This document shows positions 37,517 through 46,733 of a DNA stretch of 64,000 nt, in pieces. The position numbers and the translations under genes are program-made. Position 1 is the stretch's first letter. The number at the start of each line of letters is the position of its first letter. The notes under the pieces are model-generated. The model was given only the letters and a program-made list of their open reading frames with translations. It was not told where the DNA came from and did not search any database. This stretch comes from Tunturibacter psychrotolerans (GTDB lineage: Bacteria; Acidobacteriota; Terriglobia; Terriglobales; Acidobacteriaceae): assembly GCF_040359615.1 (NCBI RefSeq), contig NZ_CP132942.1, positions 3,162,001-3,226,000 on the forward strand, read 5' to 3'.

Positions 37517-38191
37517 ATGCGGCGAGCGATGGAGAGGGAGTGGACGCGGCGGCAGTTTGTTGCGGGAGCGGCGGCGGCTGGCCTGGTGGCAGGCGGTAGT
37601 GGGTTGCTGCGGGCGCAGACGGGGATGACGGGTGAGACCGCGATCCAGGAGTTGCTTGCGGGAAACGAAAGGTACATCGCTGGGAAGATTACTTCGTTTC
37701 CCGAGGACCTCAAGATTTTGCAGGAGAAGACGGTGTTGAAGCAGGAGCCGTTTGCTGCAGTGCTAGCTTGCGCTGATTCTCGTGTGCCGGTGGAGATACT
37801 GTTCGACCAGAGCATTGGGCATGTGTTTGTGACGCGCGTGGCGGGGAATGTTGTGACGCCGGAGGTGATGGCGACCCTTGAGTATGGAGTGGCTGCGCTG
37901 GGTCTGAAGGCCGTTCTGATCTTGGGACACACGAACTGCGGGGCGATCGCTGCGGCCGTGGAGGGCAAAGAGGTGCCGGGGCAGATTAGCGTGCTGTATC
38001 AGCATCTGATGCCGGGCGTTCGCGATGCACATGGAGATGTGGTTCAGGCTGTGAAAGCGAATGTGGTGTTTCAGACGAGGTTGGTGCGGGAGAGCTCTAC
38101 GGTGATCGCGAAGGCGATAAAGGAGAGTGGCGTGAAGGTGGCTGGTGGAGTGTATGACCTTGGGGTGGGTAGGGTGACGCTTATTGCTTAG
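37517..38191 (+). CDS. Beta-class carbonic anhydrase with Tat-type signal
   Basis: Hydrates CO2 to bicarbonate. Zinc ligands are C85 (with D87 and R89 in CADSRVP), H138 and C141 (GHTNCGAI), the standard beta-class set. The first 33 residues have a twin-arginine opening (TRRQFVAGAAAAGLVAGG), implying Tat export to the periplasm, which is uncommon but known for this family. It converges with the DUF4097 gene. Confidence 0.93.
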   Translation: MRRAMEREWTRRQFVAGAAAAGLVAGGSGLLRAQTGMTGETAIQELLAGNERYIAGKITSFPEDLKILQEKTVLKQEPFAAVLACADSRVPVEILFDQSIGHVFVTRVAGNVVTPEVMATLEYGVAALGLKAVLILGHTNCGAIAAAVEGKEVPGQISVLYQHLMPGVRDAHGDVVQAVKANVVFQTRLVRESSTVIAKAIKESGVKVAGGVYDLGVGRVTLIA

Positions 38192-38208
38192 GTTGGTGGG
38201 CGAAAAAT

Positions 38209-38246
38209 AAGAGCGGTGGCCGCGGATTGAATCGGCCACCGCTCTT
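38209..38246. terminator. Bidirectional terminator
   Basis: A perfect 14-bp stem (38209-38222 with 38233-38246) with a 10-base loop, flanked by A-rich DNA on the left and TTCATT on the right, between the convergent carbonic-anhydrase and DUF4097 genes. Confidence 0.85.
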
Positions 38247-38261
38247 TCATTCCGGGGAGAG

Positions 38262-39122
38262 TTATTTAATTTGAATGTCGCCGGAGCCGGTGCCTACGCG
38301 GATGGTAGGGCCTCCGCCGCCTACGACGGCGCTGACGTGGTGGCGATTGAGGCTGCCCTGCATGGTCATGGGCTGGGCGACGCTGATGTTGCCGGAGCCA
38401 GTGTCGGCGTCGAGGTTGAAGTGAGCGTTGCCGACGGAGAGGCGAACGCTGCCGCTGCCGGTTGAGACTTTCCAGTCGGTGGTGGGTTGGCCTTCGGCTT
38501 CTATGTCGCCGGAGCCGGTGCTGGCCTTGAGGCCTCCGGCGATGCCGTGGAGGCGGATACTGCCACTGCCGGTTTCGGCTTTGACGTCACCGGGACCATT
38601 TTGCTCAAGTTCGATGTCTCCAGAGCCGGTGCCGAGATTGGTCATGCCCTGGACTCCGTGAACGCGGACGCTGCCGGAGCCGCTTTGAGCTTTGACGGAG
38701 GCTCCGACATCCTGAATTTCGACGTCGCCCGAGCCTGTGGTGGAGTTGATGGCAGAGCCGCGGGGAAGGGTGATCTCGTAGTCGATGCTGATGTTGCGGA
38801 AGAGTTCGTTGTTGTGACGCTCGCCGATGGTGACGTCATTACCGCTTTGGACGATGGGTGGATTGCTGACGATCTGTTGAACGCGGCTATCGGCATCGCC
38901 GCCGCCGCTCATCCAACCGTGGCTGGAGTGGACGTGACCGATGATGTGGATTTGATCTCCGGAGCCGGGATGGAGGCGGATGTAGCCGGAGCCGGTGGAG
39001 ATCGAGACGTTGGGAGAGCCGCCGGCGCTAAGGGTGCGTTCGAAGTTGCTGTCTGCTGCAAAGGCGGAGGCTGCGGCCAGGGAGAGAATCGCGACGGTGG
39101 AGGTGAGTAATTTGATCGTCAT
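38262..39122 (-). CDS. DUF4097-type secreted beta-solenoid protein
   Basis: A 286-residue protein with a signal peptide (to about 22). The body repeats GSGSI/GSGDIE-type units about every 19-22 residues (TGSGDVEIQ, TGSGDIELE, TGSGSIRLH), typical of a right-handed beta-solenoid. The domain is common beside stress and efflux genes; its biochemical role is unknown. It lies 117 bp downstream of the MacA-type adaptor gene, on the same strand. Confidence 0.85.
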   Translation of the reverse strand: MTIKLLTSTVAILSLAAASAFAADSNFERTLSAGGSPNVSISTGSGYIRLHPGSGDQIHIIGHVHSSHGWMSGGGDADSRVQQIVSNPPIVQSGNDVTIGERHNNELFRNISIDYEITLPRGSAINSTTGSGDVEIQDVGASVKAQSGSGSVRVHGVQGMTNLGTGSGDIELEQNGPGDVKAETGSGSIRLHGIAGGLKASTGSGDIEAEGQPTTDWKVSTGSGSVRLSVGNAHFNLDADTGSGNISVAQPMTMQGSLNRHHVSAVVGGGGPTIRVGTGSGDIQIK

Positions 39123-39239
39123 GATGGTTCCTTATGTCGACTCTGGTGACTGCGGTTTAGATGTTAGCTCAACAGATATTACTTGCGATCTATGTTCGCT
39201 CAAACGGCGAACTTTAGGTGGTGTCACTGGCCCTGCCTG

Positions 39240-40448
39240 CTATTGCTGAAGAATGACGGTGTCCCCGGGATTGAGGCCAGCGAGAATCTCGGTTTTTGTG
39301 CCGTTAGAGATGCCTGCCTTGATATCGATCTTTCGACGGCCGGTTTTCTGCTTGGGGTCGGGGACTTCGACGGAGGCGTTTCGGTCCTTGTCGTAGAGGA
39401 CGGCCTGTTCGGGAACTGTGAGGACATTTTTGTGCTCTTCGAGGAGGATCTCGGCGTTCGCGGTCATGTTGGCTTTGAGTTCGCCGCCCGGGTTGTCGAT
39501 GGAGACGCGGACTTCGAAGGTAGTGACGTTATCTTTTTCGACGCCGAGGGGGGCGATCTTGGTGACCTTACCCTGGAAGGTCTTGTCTTTGAAGGACTCG
39601 ACTTTGATGCGGGCTGCCTGTCCGAGGTAGACCTTGCCGATGTCAGACTCGTCGACCTTACCCTGCACGTAGACCTGGTTGGTGTCGCCGATGGTCATGA
39701 CGAGGGTGGCGGTGGAGCCGAGGACGAGAATGGAACTGACCGCGTCCCCAATCTCCACGTCGCGGGAGAGGATGGTGCCGTCCATTGGGGAGGTGACTGT
39801 GGTGTAGCCGAGTTGCTCCTCAAGCTGTTTGAGGGAGGCTTTGTTCTGGGCTACCTGGGCCTCGGCCTGGCGAAGCTTTGAGGTATCCACGGTGATTTGG
39901 GCTACGGCTTTGTCGCGTGTGTTGAGATCTGCGAGATACTTCTGCTGGGCGTCATCAAGCGCCTGTTGGGAGACGACTCCCTCCTTGGACATTTGGAGGT
40001 TTCGCTCGTAGGTGTGCTTGTACATGGGGAGATCGGGGGCTTCGGCGTTGACCTTGTCGTAGTCGATGGAGGCCGCAGCGGCGCGTGCGTTGGACTCGGC
40101 TGCGGCGAGCTGGGCTTTCTGAGCGGCAACCTGATCGAGGATTTCCTGTTGGTCGAGTTGGGCGAGTACCTGACCTTGCTTTACCTGGGCGTTGATGTCG
40201 GTGTCGAGACGTGTGACGATGCCCGAGGCTTTGGATTTGACTTCGACCTTGGTGATGGGCTGGACCTTGCCGGTGGCAACCACAGAACGGGCTATATCTC
40301 CTCGCTCTGCTTTGGCCAGTTGCGAGGGCTCGAACTTTGTGGTGTTGCCGCGGGCGGCTGCGACAACGCCGAGAACGACGACAACGACAAGGGCGGTAAG
40401 GCCAGCCCAGAGCCAGGTCTTCCGTTTATTTTTACGCTGCGTGGCCAA
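39240..40448 (-). CDS. Periplasmic adaptor subunit (MacA-like), orphan
   Basis: A 402-residue membrane-fusion protein with an N-terminal TM anchor (WLWAGLTALVVVVVLG). A lipoyl half (KASGIVTRLDTDINAQVKQ) comes first, then a hairpin with the MacA-like interior (KEGVVSQQALDDAQQ), and VTSPMDGTILSRDVEIG as the return half. MacA proteins pair with MacB ABC pumps, but no ABC or RND gene is adjacent; its partner may be elsewhere. Confidence 0.88.
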   Translation of the reverse strand: MATQRKNKRKTWLWAGLTALVVVVVLGVVAAARGNTTKFEPSQLAKAERGDIARSVVATGKVQPITKVEVKSKASGIVTRLDTDINAQVKQGQVLAQLDQQEILDQVAAQKAQLAAAESNARAAAASIDYDKVNAEAPDLPMYKHTYERNLQMSKEGVVSQQALDDAQQKYLADLNTRDKAVAQITVDTSKLRQAEAQVAQNKASLKQLEEQLGYTTVTSPMDGTILSRDVEIGDAVSSILVLGSTATLVMTIGDTNQVYVQGKVDESDIGKVYLGQAARIKVESFKDKTFQGKVTKIAPLGVEKDNVTTFEVRVSIDNPGGELKANMTANAEILLEEHKNVLTVPEQAVLYDKDRNASVEVPDPKQKTGRRKIDIKAGISNGTKTEILAGLNPGDTVILQQ

Positions 40449-40631
40449 TGGTTGCTCCCTTGGTGCTGATGAAATGAGTCTCCGAAGTGTGGTTACGCAG
40501 GAAAGCGCTGTGCGGTTCCGTTGCCTCTGAAAAAGCTTACGGTAAAGACGTGGCGAAGTTGCTGAATTGACGTTTAGACGTAAAGACTTGGGAGGGAGAA
40601 AGCAGTGCGGCAGGGGAGGTATTTGTGAATT

Positions 40632-41237
40632 CTATGCGTATTTGCGGAGAACACCCAGGACCTTGCCCTGGATGCTGACGTTTGCGGCAGGGGCGTAGAT
40701 GGGAGACATTTCGGTGTTTGAAGGCTGCAGGCGGATCATGCTGCCTTCGCGGTAGAAGCGTTTGAGGGTTGCGTCGGATCCGTCGATGAGAGCGACGATA
40801 ATCTCTCCTTCGCGTGCGGTGCGAGTGCGCTCGACCAAAACGTAGTCGCCGGAGACGATGTGCTCGTCGCGCATGGAGTCGCCTCGAACCTCGAGGGCGA
40901 AGACTTCGCGATTGCCGATGATATCTGAGAGCGAGATGCTCTCGGCACTCTCGATGGCTTCGACGGGCTTGCCGGCGGCGATGCGGCCGAGCAGGGGGAG
41001 ACGGTCGGAGCCTTTTTTGCCGCTGCGAACCGGGAGCACATCGATAGAGCGACTGCGATTGTGCGCGCGCTGGAGCAGGCCCTTGTTCTGGAGATTGGTG
41101 ATGTGTTTGTGCACGGTGGCAAGAGAGCTCAGGCCCAGGCCGCTGGCAATCTCCTCGTAGGAAGGAGAGTAGCCGTTCTTCTGCGTGAAGCTGGAGAGGA
41201 AGTCGATAACCTCTTTTTGCCGCCGTGTTATAGCCAT
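40632..41237 (-). CDS. lexA: LexA SOS repressor
   Basis: A 201-residue repressor of the SOS regulon. The winged helix-turn-helix (about 1-65) includes YSPSYEEIASGLGLSSLATVH. The self-cleavage site is A88-G89 in RIAAGKPVEA, and the catalytic dyad S121 (GDSMRDEH) and K159 (ATLKRFY) is intact. A GCGAAT-N5-GCGAAT repeat lies just upstream of the start and may be its own operator. Confidence 0.96.
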   Translation of the reverse strand: MAITRRQKEVIDFLSSFTQKNGYSPSYEEIASGLGLSSLATVHKHITNLQNKGLLQRAHNRSRSIDVLPVRSGKKGSDRLPLLGRIAAGKPVEAIESAESISLSDIIGNREVFALEVRGDSMRDEHIVSGDYVLVERTRTAREGEIIVALIDGSDATLKRFYREGSMIRLQPSNTEMSPIYAPAANVSIQGKVLGVLRKYA

Positions 41238-41250
41238 GCGGAGATTGTAG

Positions 41251-41267
41251 CGAATAAAAAGCGAATT
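41251..41267 (-). promoter_or_regulatory. Direct repeat in front of lexA
   Basis: GCGAAT at 41251-41256 and 41262-41267 (11-bp period); read on the gene strand it gives ATTC-N7-ATTC, similar in shape to the alpha-proteobacterial LexA box GTTC-N7-GTTC. That LexA binds it is inference. Further upstream, AATGTGAAAGT occurs at 41347 and 41360 with a variant at 41382. Confidence 0.4.
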
Positions 41268-41453
41268 GCAACAGCTTCTGAAAAGATTTATTCGGGAGAA
41301 GTATCCGAGAGAGCTACAGGCCTTGGCCGAATGTGGGTTTACGCATAATGTGAAAGTTTAATGTGAAAGTCAAAACCTCATAAGGTGAAAGCCACTCATT
41401 TTAGATGACTTAGGGAAAGCTTCTCCGACGTGGGTGCTATAAACCTACAAAAC

Positions 41454-41921
41454 CTACATAACCTCCCCAACTTCCTTATTTTCTGTTGCTTGCAAGCTGT
41501 GGAGGTTTTCGGTGACGGCGAGCTGATCCTCTCTAACGTACATCGCAGACAGCATCTGAAGTCGCGTCCTAGTCTCTTTGTCCATGACCAAGCCATTGCC
41601 GGCCTGACTCAACCGCCGAGTGGGCAGACCCAACTTCCTCAGCCGATGTCCCACCTTCTCAGGGCTAAGTTTGGATCTCTCGCCCCGCACTTCTATTAGA
41701 CGGTTGACCTCGACCGCGATCTCCCGCGCGTAAAGTTGGTCTCGGTTTACCCATTTCCGCTTTAGAGCCAAGGTAAAGATCGCAGCACCCACCGCCCCGC
41801 CCAGATGAGGACGTCTTTCGCTCCAGTCGATGCATTGGCTGGCGAACCGTCTCCGCGTCGCCCGCAGTCCCTTCATATCGACCCCAAGTCTCAGAAACTC
41901 TTTTTCTCCTTTAGAGGTCAA
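41454..41921 (-). pseudogene. Remnant fusing an ArsR-like C-terminus to a winged-helix C-terminus
   Basis: The N-terminal half reads like the C-terminus of an ArsR-family regulator (RRFASQCIDWSERRPHLG, with GAAIFTLALKR). The second half, from about residue 65, resembles the small winged-helix C-terminus of phage-type primase/helicase proteins (SPEKVGHRLRKLGLPTRRL and AGNGLVMDKETR). An in-frame stop lies 14 codons upstream of the TTG start and no HTH precedes it, so I regard this as a deletion-joined fragment. The adjacent 41922-42316 contains no recognisable gene. Confidence 0.5.
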
Positions 41922-42293
41922 GGTATAGCCATCGACATCGGAATTTGGTTCTCGAACAAGCCACTATGCCTTCTGGGCACGCCGGCATATCTTCGTGGTT
42001 CCAGAGCGAGTAATGCTGTGTTGTCCATCAGAAGTTACGAACCTAGCCTCCAGCGCGGGTTAGTGCTGAGGAATGGCATCAGACTCTTACCCACGGAGAT
42101 TATGAACGGATTGGGCGCTGGCGGATAAGCTGGATGACTTGGGATATGAATAATTAGGTGTTTATAGAACTTCGACGAATCGCATTGTGTCCGGCCAATC
42201 CTAGCCGAGCGGTTTTGCATCCGACAGATACCTCAATTCCATTTCGAAGTAAGAACCTGGTTTGTATCGCTCGTCCTGGGATATGCCACGGTT

Positions 42294-42314
42294 GAAGAGC
42301 GACTCCCGCTCTTC
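42294..42314 (-). terminator. Terminator after the MarR-GNAT gene
   Basis: GAAGAGCG-ACTCC-CGCTCTTC, an 8-bp perfect stem, 3 bp beyond the stop codon. No clear U-tract, so it could also only stabilise the 3' end. Confidence 0.6.
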
Positions 42315-42316
42315 CT

Positions 42317-43258
42317 TTAGAGCGTTAGATCCCAGGTTTCGCTGATGACGTCGACACCGAAGCTGTGGCGGGGTTCCTCCTTAACGAGTTTGTAACCTGC
42401 CTCGCTATAGATGTGTCTCGCAGCGGTGAGTACGTCATGTGTCCAAAGTGTAATTTTCTTGTAGCCTGCAGCGCGCGCGAAGTATGTGCACTCGTCTACC
42501 AAGGCCTTGCCGAGGCCGAGACCTCTGGCGCTCGTCTCGACGAGCAGCAAGCGCAGCTTGGCTGTGTCCTTTTCTTCAGGGTGCCGTACCAGGAAGACGC
42601 TGCCTGCGATCTCTCCGTCGCGCTCGGCTATCCAGCAGCGTTCGCGTTTGGGGTCAAAGTTGTCAATGAAATCGGCCACGATGCGTGCCACTACTGCCTC
42701 AAAGTCCGGGGTCCATCCCAACTCCTGGGTGTAGATGACGCCGTGGCGGTGCACCACCCAGCCCATGTCTCCGGGACGATGCTGGCGGAGGATGTAGGGG
42801 GCGCGTGACGACCTGGCGTCCAATGCATTCTCGATGGAGCGCATACCGTGGAGAAATTCAATACGTTCTTTGTCGGAAAGGCGCTCGAGCAGGTGCTGGG
42901 CTTCGTCGTTCGATCGCTGGTCGAGTTCGGAGAAGGCGGCCTTGCCTTGTCTTGTGAGCTTGAGAATGGACTGACGGCCATCTTCAACAGATGCCTTGCG
43001 GCTTAGCAGACCCACATCTTCAAACTTGCGCAGGATGCGACTCAGATAGCCAGGATCGAGTTCAAGGTCCCTGGCGATTTCCCTGGCAGTGCTTTTGAGA
43101 CGGGTGGCGAGTTCATAGAGAACGCGGGCTTCGCTTAAGGAGTATTCGCTATTGAGGAGTCCTTCGCGAAGCGTCCCGATGATGTGGGTATAAAACCGAT
43201 TGAAGGCGCGGACGGCTGCGATCTGGGATTCGGCGATGGGGGTGGTCGCTTGGAGCAT
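42317..43258 (-). CDS. MarR-GNAT fusion protein
   Basis: A 313-residue fusion. The N-terminal MarR winged helix (about 1-145) contains LARDLELDPGYLSRILRKFE-type text, and VGLLSRKASVEDGRQSILK forms the wing. The C-terminal GNAT domain (about 150-313) has the acetyl-CoA loop ARGLGLGKALVDECTYFARAAG. Such fusions are common in this phylum; they may sense and acetylate a small ligand. Two palindromes upstream could be self-operators. Confidence 0.9.
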   Translation of the reverse strand: MLQATTPIAESQIAAVRAFNRFYTHIIGTLREGLLNSEYSLSEARVLYELATRLKSTAREIARDLELDPGYLSRILRKFEDVGLLSRKASVEDGRQSILKLTRQGKAAFSELDQRSNDEAQHLLERLSDKERIEFLHGMRSIENALDARSSRAPYILRQHRPGDMGWVVHRHGVIYTQELGWTPDFEAVVARIVADFIDNFDPKRERCWIAERDGEIAGSVFLVRHPEEKDTAKLRLLLVETSARGLGLGKALVDECTYFARAAGYKKITLWTHDVLTAARHIYSEAGYKLVKEEPRHSFGVDVISETWDLTL

Positions 43259-43292
43259 GCAACTTCCTTTGTGAAAGGATATATGCTAATAT

Positions 43293-43316
43293 CAATTAAT
43301 TGTTTGACGATGTCAA
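43293..43316. promoter_or_regulatory. Palindromes upstream of the MarR-GNAT gene
   Basis: CAATTAATTG (43293-43302) and TTGAC-GAT-GTCAA (43304-43316) lie 35-58 bp before the start codon. MarR proteins usually bind AT-rich palindromes of this size, so autoregulation is likely but inferred. Confidence 0.5.
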
Positions 43317-43443
43317 CTATATTTTCCCGGATTTTGTGACTTCACGACATAGTTGTTAGATTTAGATCGTTCTCAGGGCGCGGGTTTGACTTGCGAAGCA
43401 AGGAGTGTCCGTAGCGTGGAGCGTGATCTTGTAAGTCGTGACA

Positions 43444-44718
43444 TCACGGAAAGGTTGTTCCGTTTTCAAATGCCTCCTCGATCCGGTCGGCAGCAACTTT
43501 CAATCCGCGGGTTCGTTTTATGACCTTTTGGAAGTACTGGGCCCTTGCGCGGTAACTCGGATTCTCCAGCACTTTCCGGATCGCCATTAACATCTGTTTG
43601 CCGGTGAGCGCCGCAACCTCCAGACATCTCCCTACTCCGTGATGTTCGATTCTTGCAGCCACGCCGGGCTGGTCATAGCCGATTGGAAGAGCGACCATCG
43701 GCACTCCCTGGGCCAACGCTTCAAGTGTTGTATTCAGTCCTGCATGGGTTATGCAAAGTGCGGCACGCTTCAAGAGTTGGAGCTGGGGGGCTGTGCGAAC
43801 GATGATTGCGTGCGGTGGAATTGGACGCAGATCATCGGGATTGATGGAATGTCCCACTGAAAGGACAAGCTGAACCTCTGGAAGTTCGTTCGAAGCCTCA
43901 AGTATCGCGGTGTAGGCATGGTCCAAGCCGTTGACCAGGGTTCCCAATGAGGCGTAGATCAGAGGCTTGCCATTCAATTTTTCCCAGGGAAAAGCTACCG
44001 GCTCGCGACCTTCGCCATCGTGAAGCGGACCAGCATAGTGAAATTGAGAAGGCCAGGGAATGCCGGGGAAGTCGAACTCCTTTGGAGTCTGGGTAATGAC
44101 AGCCAGCTTGGACAGAGTTGATCCGGGCTCCTGCCAATTGCTTCTGAGATCGGTGCTGTCGGCGTAGTGCGTCGCCTCGGCTAGTACCGGCAACAGTGTC
44201 TGTACGGCCTGGTGCACTCCCTCGATGTTCCTGGTCAACGCCTCCGGGGTTGTCTCGTGTGGCCAGTTGAAGATAAATGGCGGCGTCGTTCCCGATAAGT
44301 CAAGGGGCATAGCACAGCAAACCTGGGCGTAAGGAATGCCCATATTGATAGGAACTAATTCAAGGAAAAAGTGAATGGTATCGATCACCAGGGCCTCAAC
44401 GCCTGTTTGTTCCAATGTTTGCGGAAGATGCTTTAAGGCTGCCCGAGTGAGAGGCGCGAATATTTTTTCGGATGTATAGGCCACGACCTCCATACCTTGC
44501 ATCTTCGCCACAGGCGCATAGGCTTCGGTGAGCGATCCCGTAGGAAATTCTTCCTCGCAATACGGGACAAAGGTCAAGCCTGCAGCCCGAACGATAGGTT
44601 CGGTATCCGGAACACCGATGCATATCACTTCGTGTCCACGTGATTGTAGTTTGCGGGCGAGGGCCGTCATCGGATAGAGATGGCCTGAGGCGGGATAAGC
44701 TATAAAACCAATCTTCAT
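43444..44718 (-). CDS. UGT/MGT-type glycosyltransferase
   Basis: A 424-residue GT1 enzyme. The acceptor half begins GFIAYPASGHLYPMTALARKL; the donor half has the UGT signature (THAGLNTTLEALAQGVPMV and the following ALPIGYDQPGVAARI). Relatives glycosylate macrolides, flavonoids or carotenoids; the substrate is unknown here. AGGAAA precedes the ATG. The divergent AraC-type gene begins 58 bp away and may control it. Confidence 0.92.
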   Translation of the reverse strand: MKIGFIAYPASGHLYPMTALARKLQSRGHEVICIGVPDTEPIVRAAGLTFVPYCEEEFPTGSLTEAYAPVAKMQGMEVVAYTSEKIFAPLTRAALKHLPQTLEQTGVEALVIDTIHFFLELVPINMGIPYAQVCCAMPLDLSGTTPPFIFNWPHETTPEALTRNIEGVHQAVQTLLPVLAEATHYADSTDLRSNWQEPGSTLSKLAVITQTPKEFDFPGIPWPSQFHYAGPLHDGEGREPVAFPWEKLNGKPLIYASLGTLVNGLDHAYTAILEASNELPEVQLVLSVGHSINPDDLRPIPPHAIIVRTAPQLQLLKRAALCITHAGLNTTLEALAQGVPMVALPIGYDQPGVAARIEHHGVGRCLEVAALTGKQMLMAIRKVLENPSYRARAQYFQKVIKRTRGLKVAADRIEEAFENGTTFP

Positions 44719-44775
44719 GAGTATTTTCCTGATTATGTGCCTGCTAATTATGAGCAGAGTGAATTAGAAACCTGA

Positions 44776-45834
44776 ATGCTTGGGAACTCAGAATGTTCTC
44801 GTGACGGCAGTCATGTTTCTTCACTACTTGAAGGTAGCCAAGAATTTCAAAATAATATTTTGCAAAACTGCGATCTTTATAAGATCTCGCCACAGAATCT
44901 CGCCCTTGAGTCGAACAAGATGCGACCGCATCTAAGCTGCATGGACATGGCAGAGCGTACTTCTTCGCAGCTTGACGGCCTGCTCCCATCCGGCGCACAG
45001 ATGCTCGGGACCAGCGAGTCACTCCCCTGGAAGGGCTTCTTCATAGAGAAGCATGCCATGACGCCGGGAGAACGGGTGCTCGGCATCAGCCGCTGGCATC
45101 TAATCTCCGCGTTAGGAAAGCGTCCTGCCTTCTTTGAAGGCAAGACCGCCCATGGCAGCGTGCTGTCGTTCATAAAGCCGCCCGGTGCGCTCACGTTGGT
45201 TCCTCTCGGGATGATTCCGGCAATACGGCTGTGCTCATCTTCCGAGCTCATCAGCTGTGCGGTCGAAGACGCCGTCGTACAGACGATCGCGATGGAAGAG
45301 CGCGAGGGACAGACGCTGGAGTTGCTCTTCAAAACCGGTATTCGTGACCGCGCTACCGGACACATTGTCAACCTGCTATCGGAGGAAATGGAAGCTGGTG
45401 GCCCTGCGGGGCGGATGTATGCGGAATCCCTTGTACAAGCCCTTGTCAGCCGTTATCTCGCCCTTGCATCCAGCGACTTCTCCCCGGAGGCGCCCGCGCC
45501 TCGCGTGATGCATCCCCGGTTGCTGAGGCGTCTTCGTGATTGGATGGAATCCAACTTACATCGGGACATTTCGCTGACAGCCATGGCACGCGAAGCAAAC
45601 TACAGCTCGACACATCTTTTGCGCTCCTTCCGTGCGTCTACTGGCATGACCCCGCATCAGTACCTGCTCGAACTGCGAGTGGCGAAGGCGGAAGGTCTGC
45701 TACGCGACAAGGGCCCCCGTCTGATCGATATCGCGAGCGAGTGTGGGTTTGCAAGCCAGGCTCACTTCACCCAAATTTTCAAAACTCGTCGAGGGCTTAC
45801 GCCTGGTCAGTATCGTCGCGAGTTTGCCTCATAG
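44776..45834 (+). CDS. AraC-family transcriptional regulator
   Basis: The C-terminal AraC pair (about 245-350) is complete: DISLTAMAREANYSSTHLLR and IASECGFASQAHFTQIF, with the terminal GLTPGQYRREF. The N-terminal ligand domain is less clear. The start is uncertain: the first 48 codons look non-conserved, and ATG at 44920 or 44941 would give a more typical N-terminus. It faces the glycosyltransferase gene and is its likely regulator. Confidence 0.88.
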   Translation: MLGNSECSRDGSHVSSLLEGSQEFQNNILQNCDLYKISPQNLALESNKMRPHLSCMDMAERTSSQLDGLLPSGAQMLGTSESLPWKGFFIEKHAMTPGERVLGISRWHLISALGKRPAFFEGKTAHGSVLSFIKPPGALTLVPLGMIPAIRLCSSSELISCAVEDAVVQTIAMEEREGQTLELLFKTGIRDRATGHIVNLLSEEMEAGGPAGRMYAESLVQALVSRYLALASSDFSPEAPAPRVMHPRLLRRLRDWMESNLHRDISLTAMAREANYSSTHLLRSFRASTGMTPHQYLLELRVAKAEGLLRDKGPRLIDIASECGFASQAHFTQIFKTRRGLTPGQYRREFAS

Positions 45835-46174
45835 ACTTGCAGGAAGGCAGGACAACGGAATACGGCACAGCGCGAATGGCCTTTAGGGTGCGAACCAGAC
45901 CAATTGCTCGGTTACACTTTGCTTCCTGAAGGCCAATAGCTCTAGGCTTCCTTAAGTCGTTGCTCTTCTTTTGACGCGCCCTCGAAGGTATTGATTCTGG
46001 AGCGAACGTAGTGTCAGCAGAGTTTCTAGAGTCCTACATGAACAGACAAGCCCGGCTTCTGAGTTGAAATCCAAGTACAGCTTATTGAAAATATTGAAGC
46101 CATTAAATTCGAATCTCCTCGGATCTGAGTTCTCTAGGTCTCAGTTGTCGAGTCCAACTTCCCGGCATTAAGCG

Positions 46175-46346
46175 CCCTGAATCTTCCGGAGACGCATGAG
46201 TTCCTGGAGGAGCTGAGTCCTCTCAAGCGATTGGCAACGTGGGAGAGATTGCAGAACTGTTGGTTTAACTCGAACGCGAGCCCTTTATAAATGGAGAAAT
46301 CGTTCATCTGATGGCGGCCCGCATGCCGGGAAGGGGTAACCCATGA
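46175..46346 (+). pseudogene. C-terminal remnant of a short-chain dehydrogenase
   Basis: Reading across frames gives FLEELSPLKRL, then, one frame off, GNVGEIAELLV-stop-LEREPFINGEIVH and a closing MPGRG, the layout of the last 55 residues of an SDR. A frameshift and an in-frame stop make it nonfunctional. The rest of 45835-46457 shows no gene. Confidence 0.45.
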
Positions 46347-46457
46347 CAAGCTTGTCGATCACTCAATGTCGAGATTTTAGGGCGAGATCCTGTAAAGATT
46401 GCGTTTTTGCAAAATCTCATTCGCAGACTCTTATTTAGCCTCAAAGAAGAGAAAAAG

Positions 46458-46700
46458 ATGATTGCCATTACAGGAATAACTGGACGTATAGGAGGCCGAC
46501 TTGCGGGCCATCTGCTGGCGCAGGGTCAAACGGTTCGTGGCGTCGTTCGCGATCCGAAGAGGGATGAAAACTGGGAGGTGCGAAGTTGCAGTCGCTCAGC
46601 CGCAGGAACTTGACGGACGAATGCCGGCAGGCGAACTCCGAAGGGATGGTGCTCCTTCCGAACATAAACCGGAAACACCATCACGATTCAATCTCATGAG
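46458..46700 (+). pseudogene. N-terminal remnant of an NmrA-like NAD(P)-binding protein
   Basis: The first 35 codons are an intact Rossmann start (MIAITGITGRIGGRLAGHLL and VRGVVRDPKR) with a good ribosome site. After that the frame shifts: EVAVAQPQELDG continues in another frame, and NSEGMVLLPN in a third. Two or more frameshifts and an early end show decay. Confidence 0.6.
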
Positions 46701-46733
46701 ATTTGCGTGTTGGCGCGCCGAATAAAGCATCGC

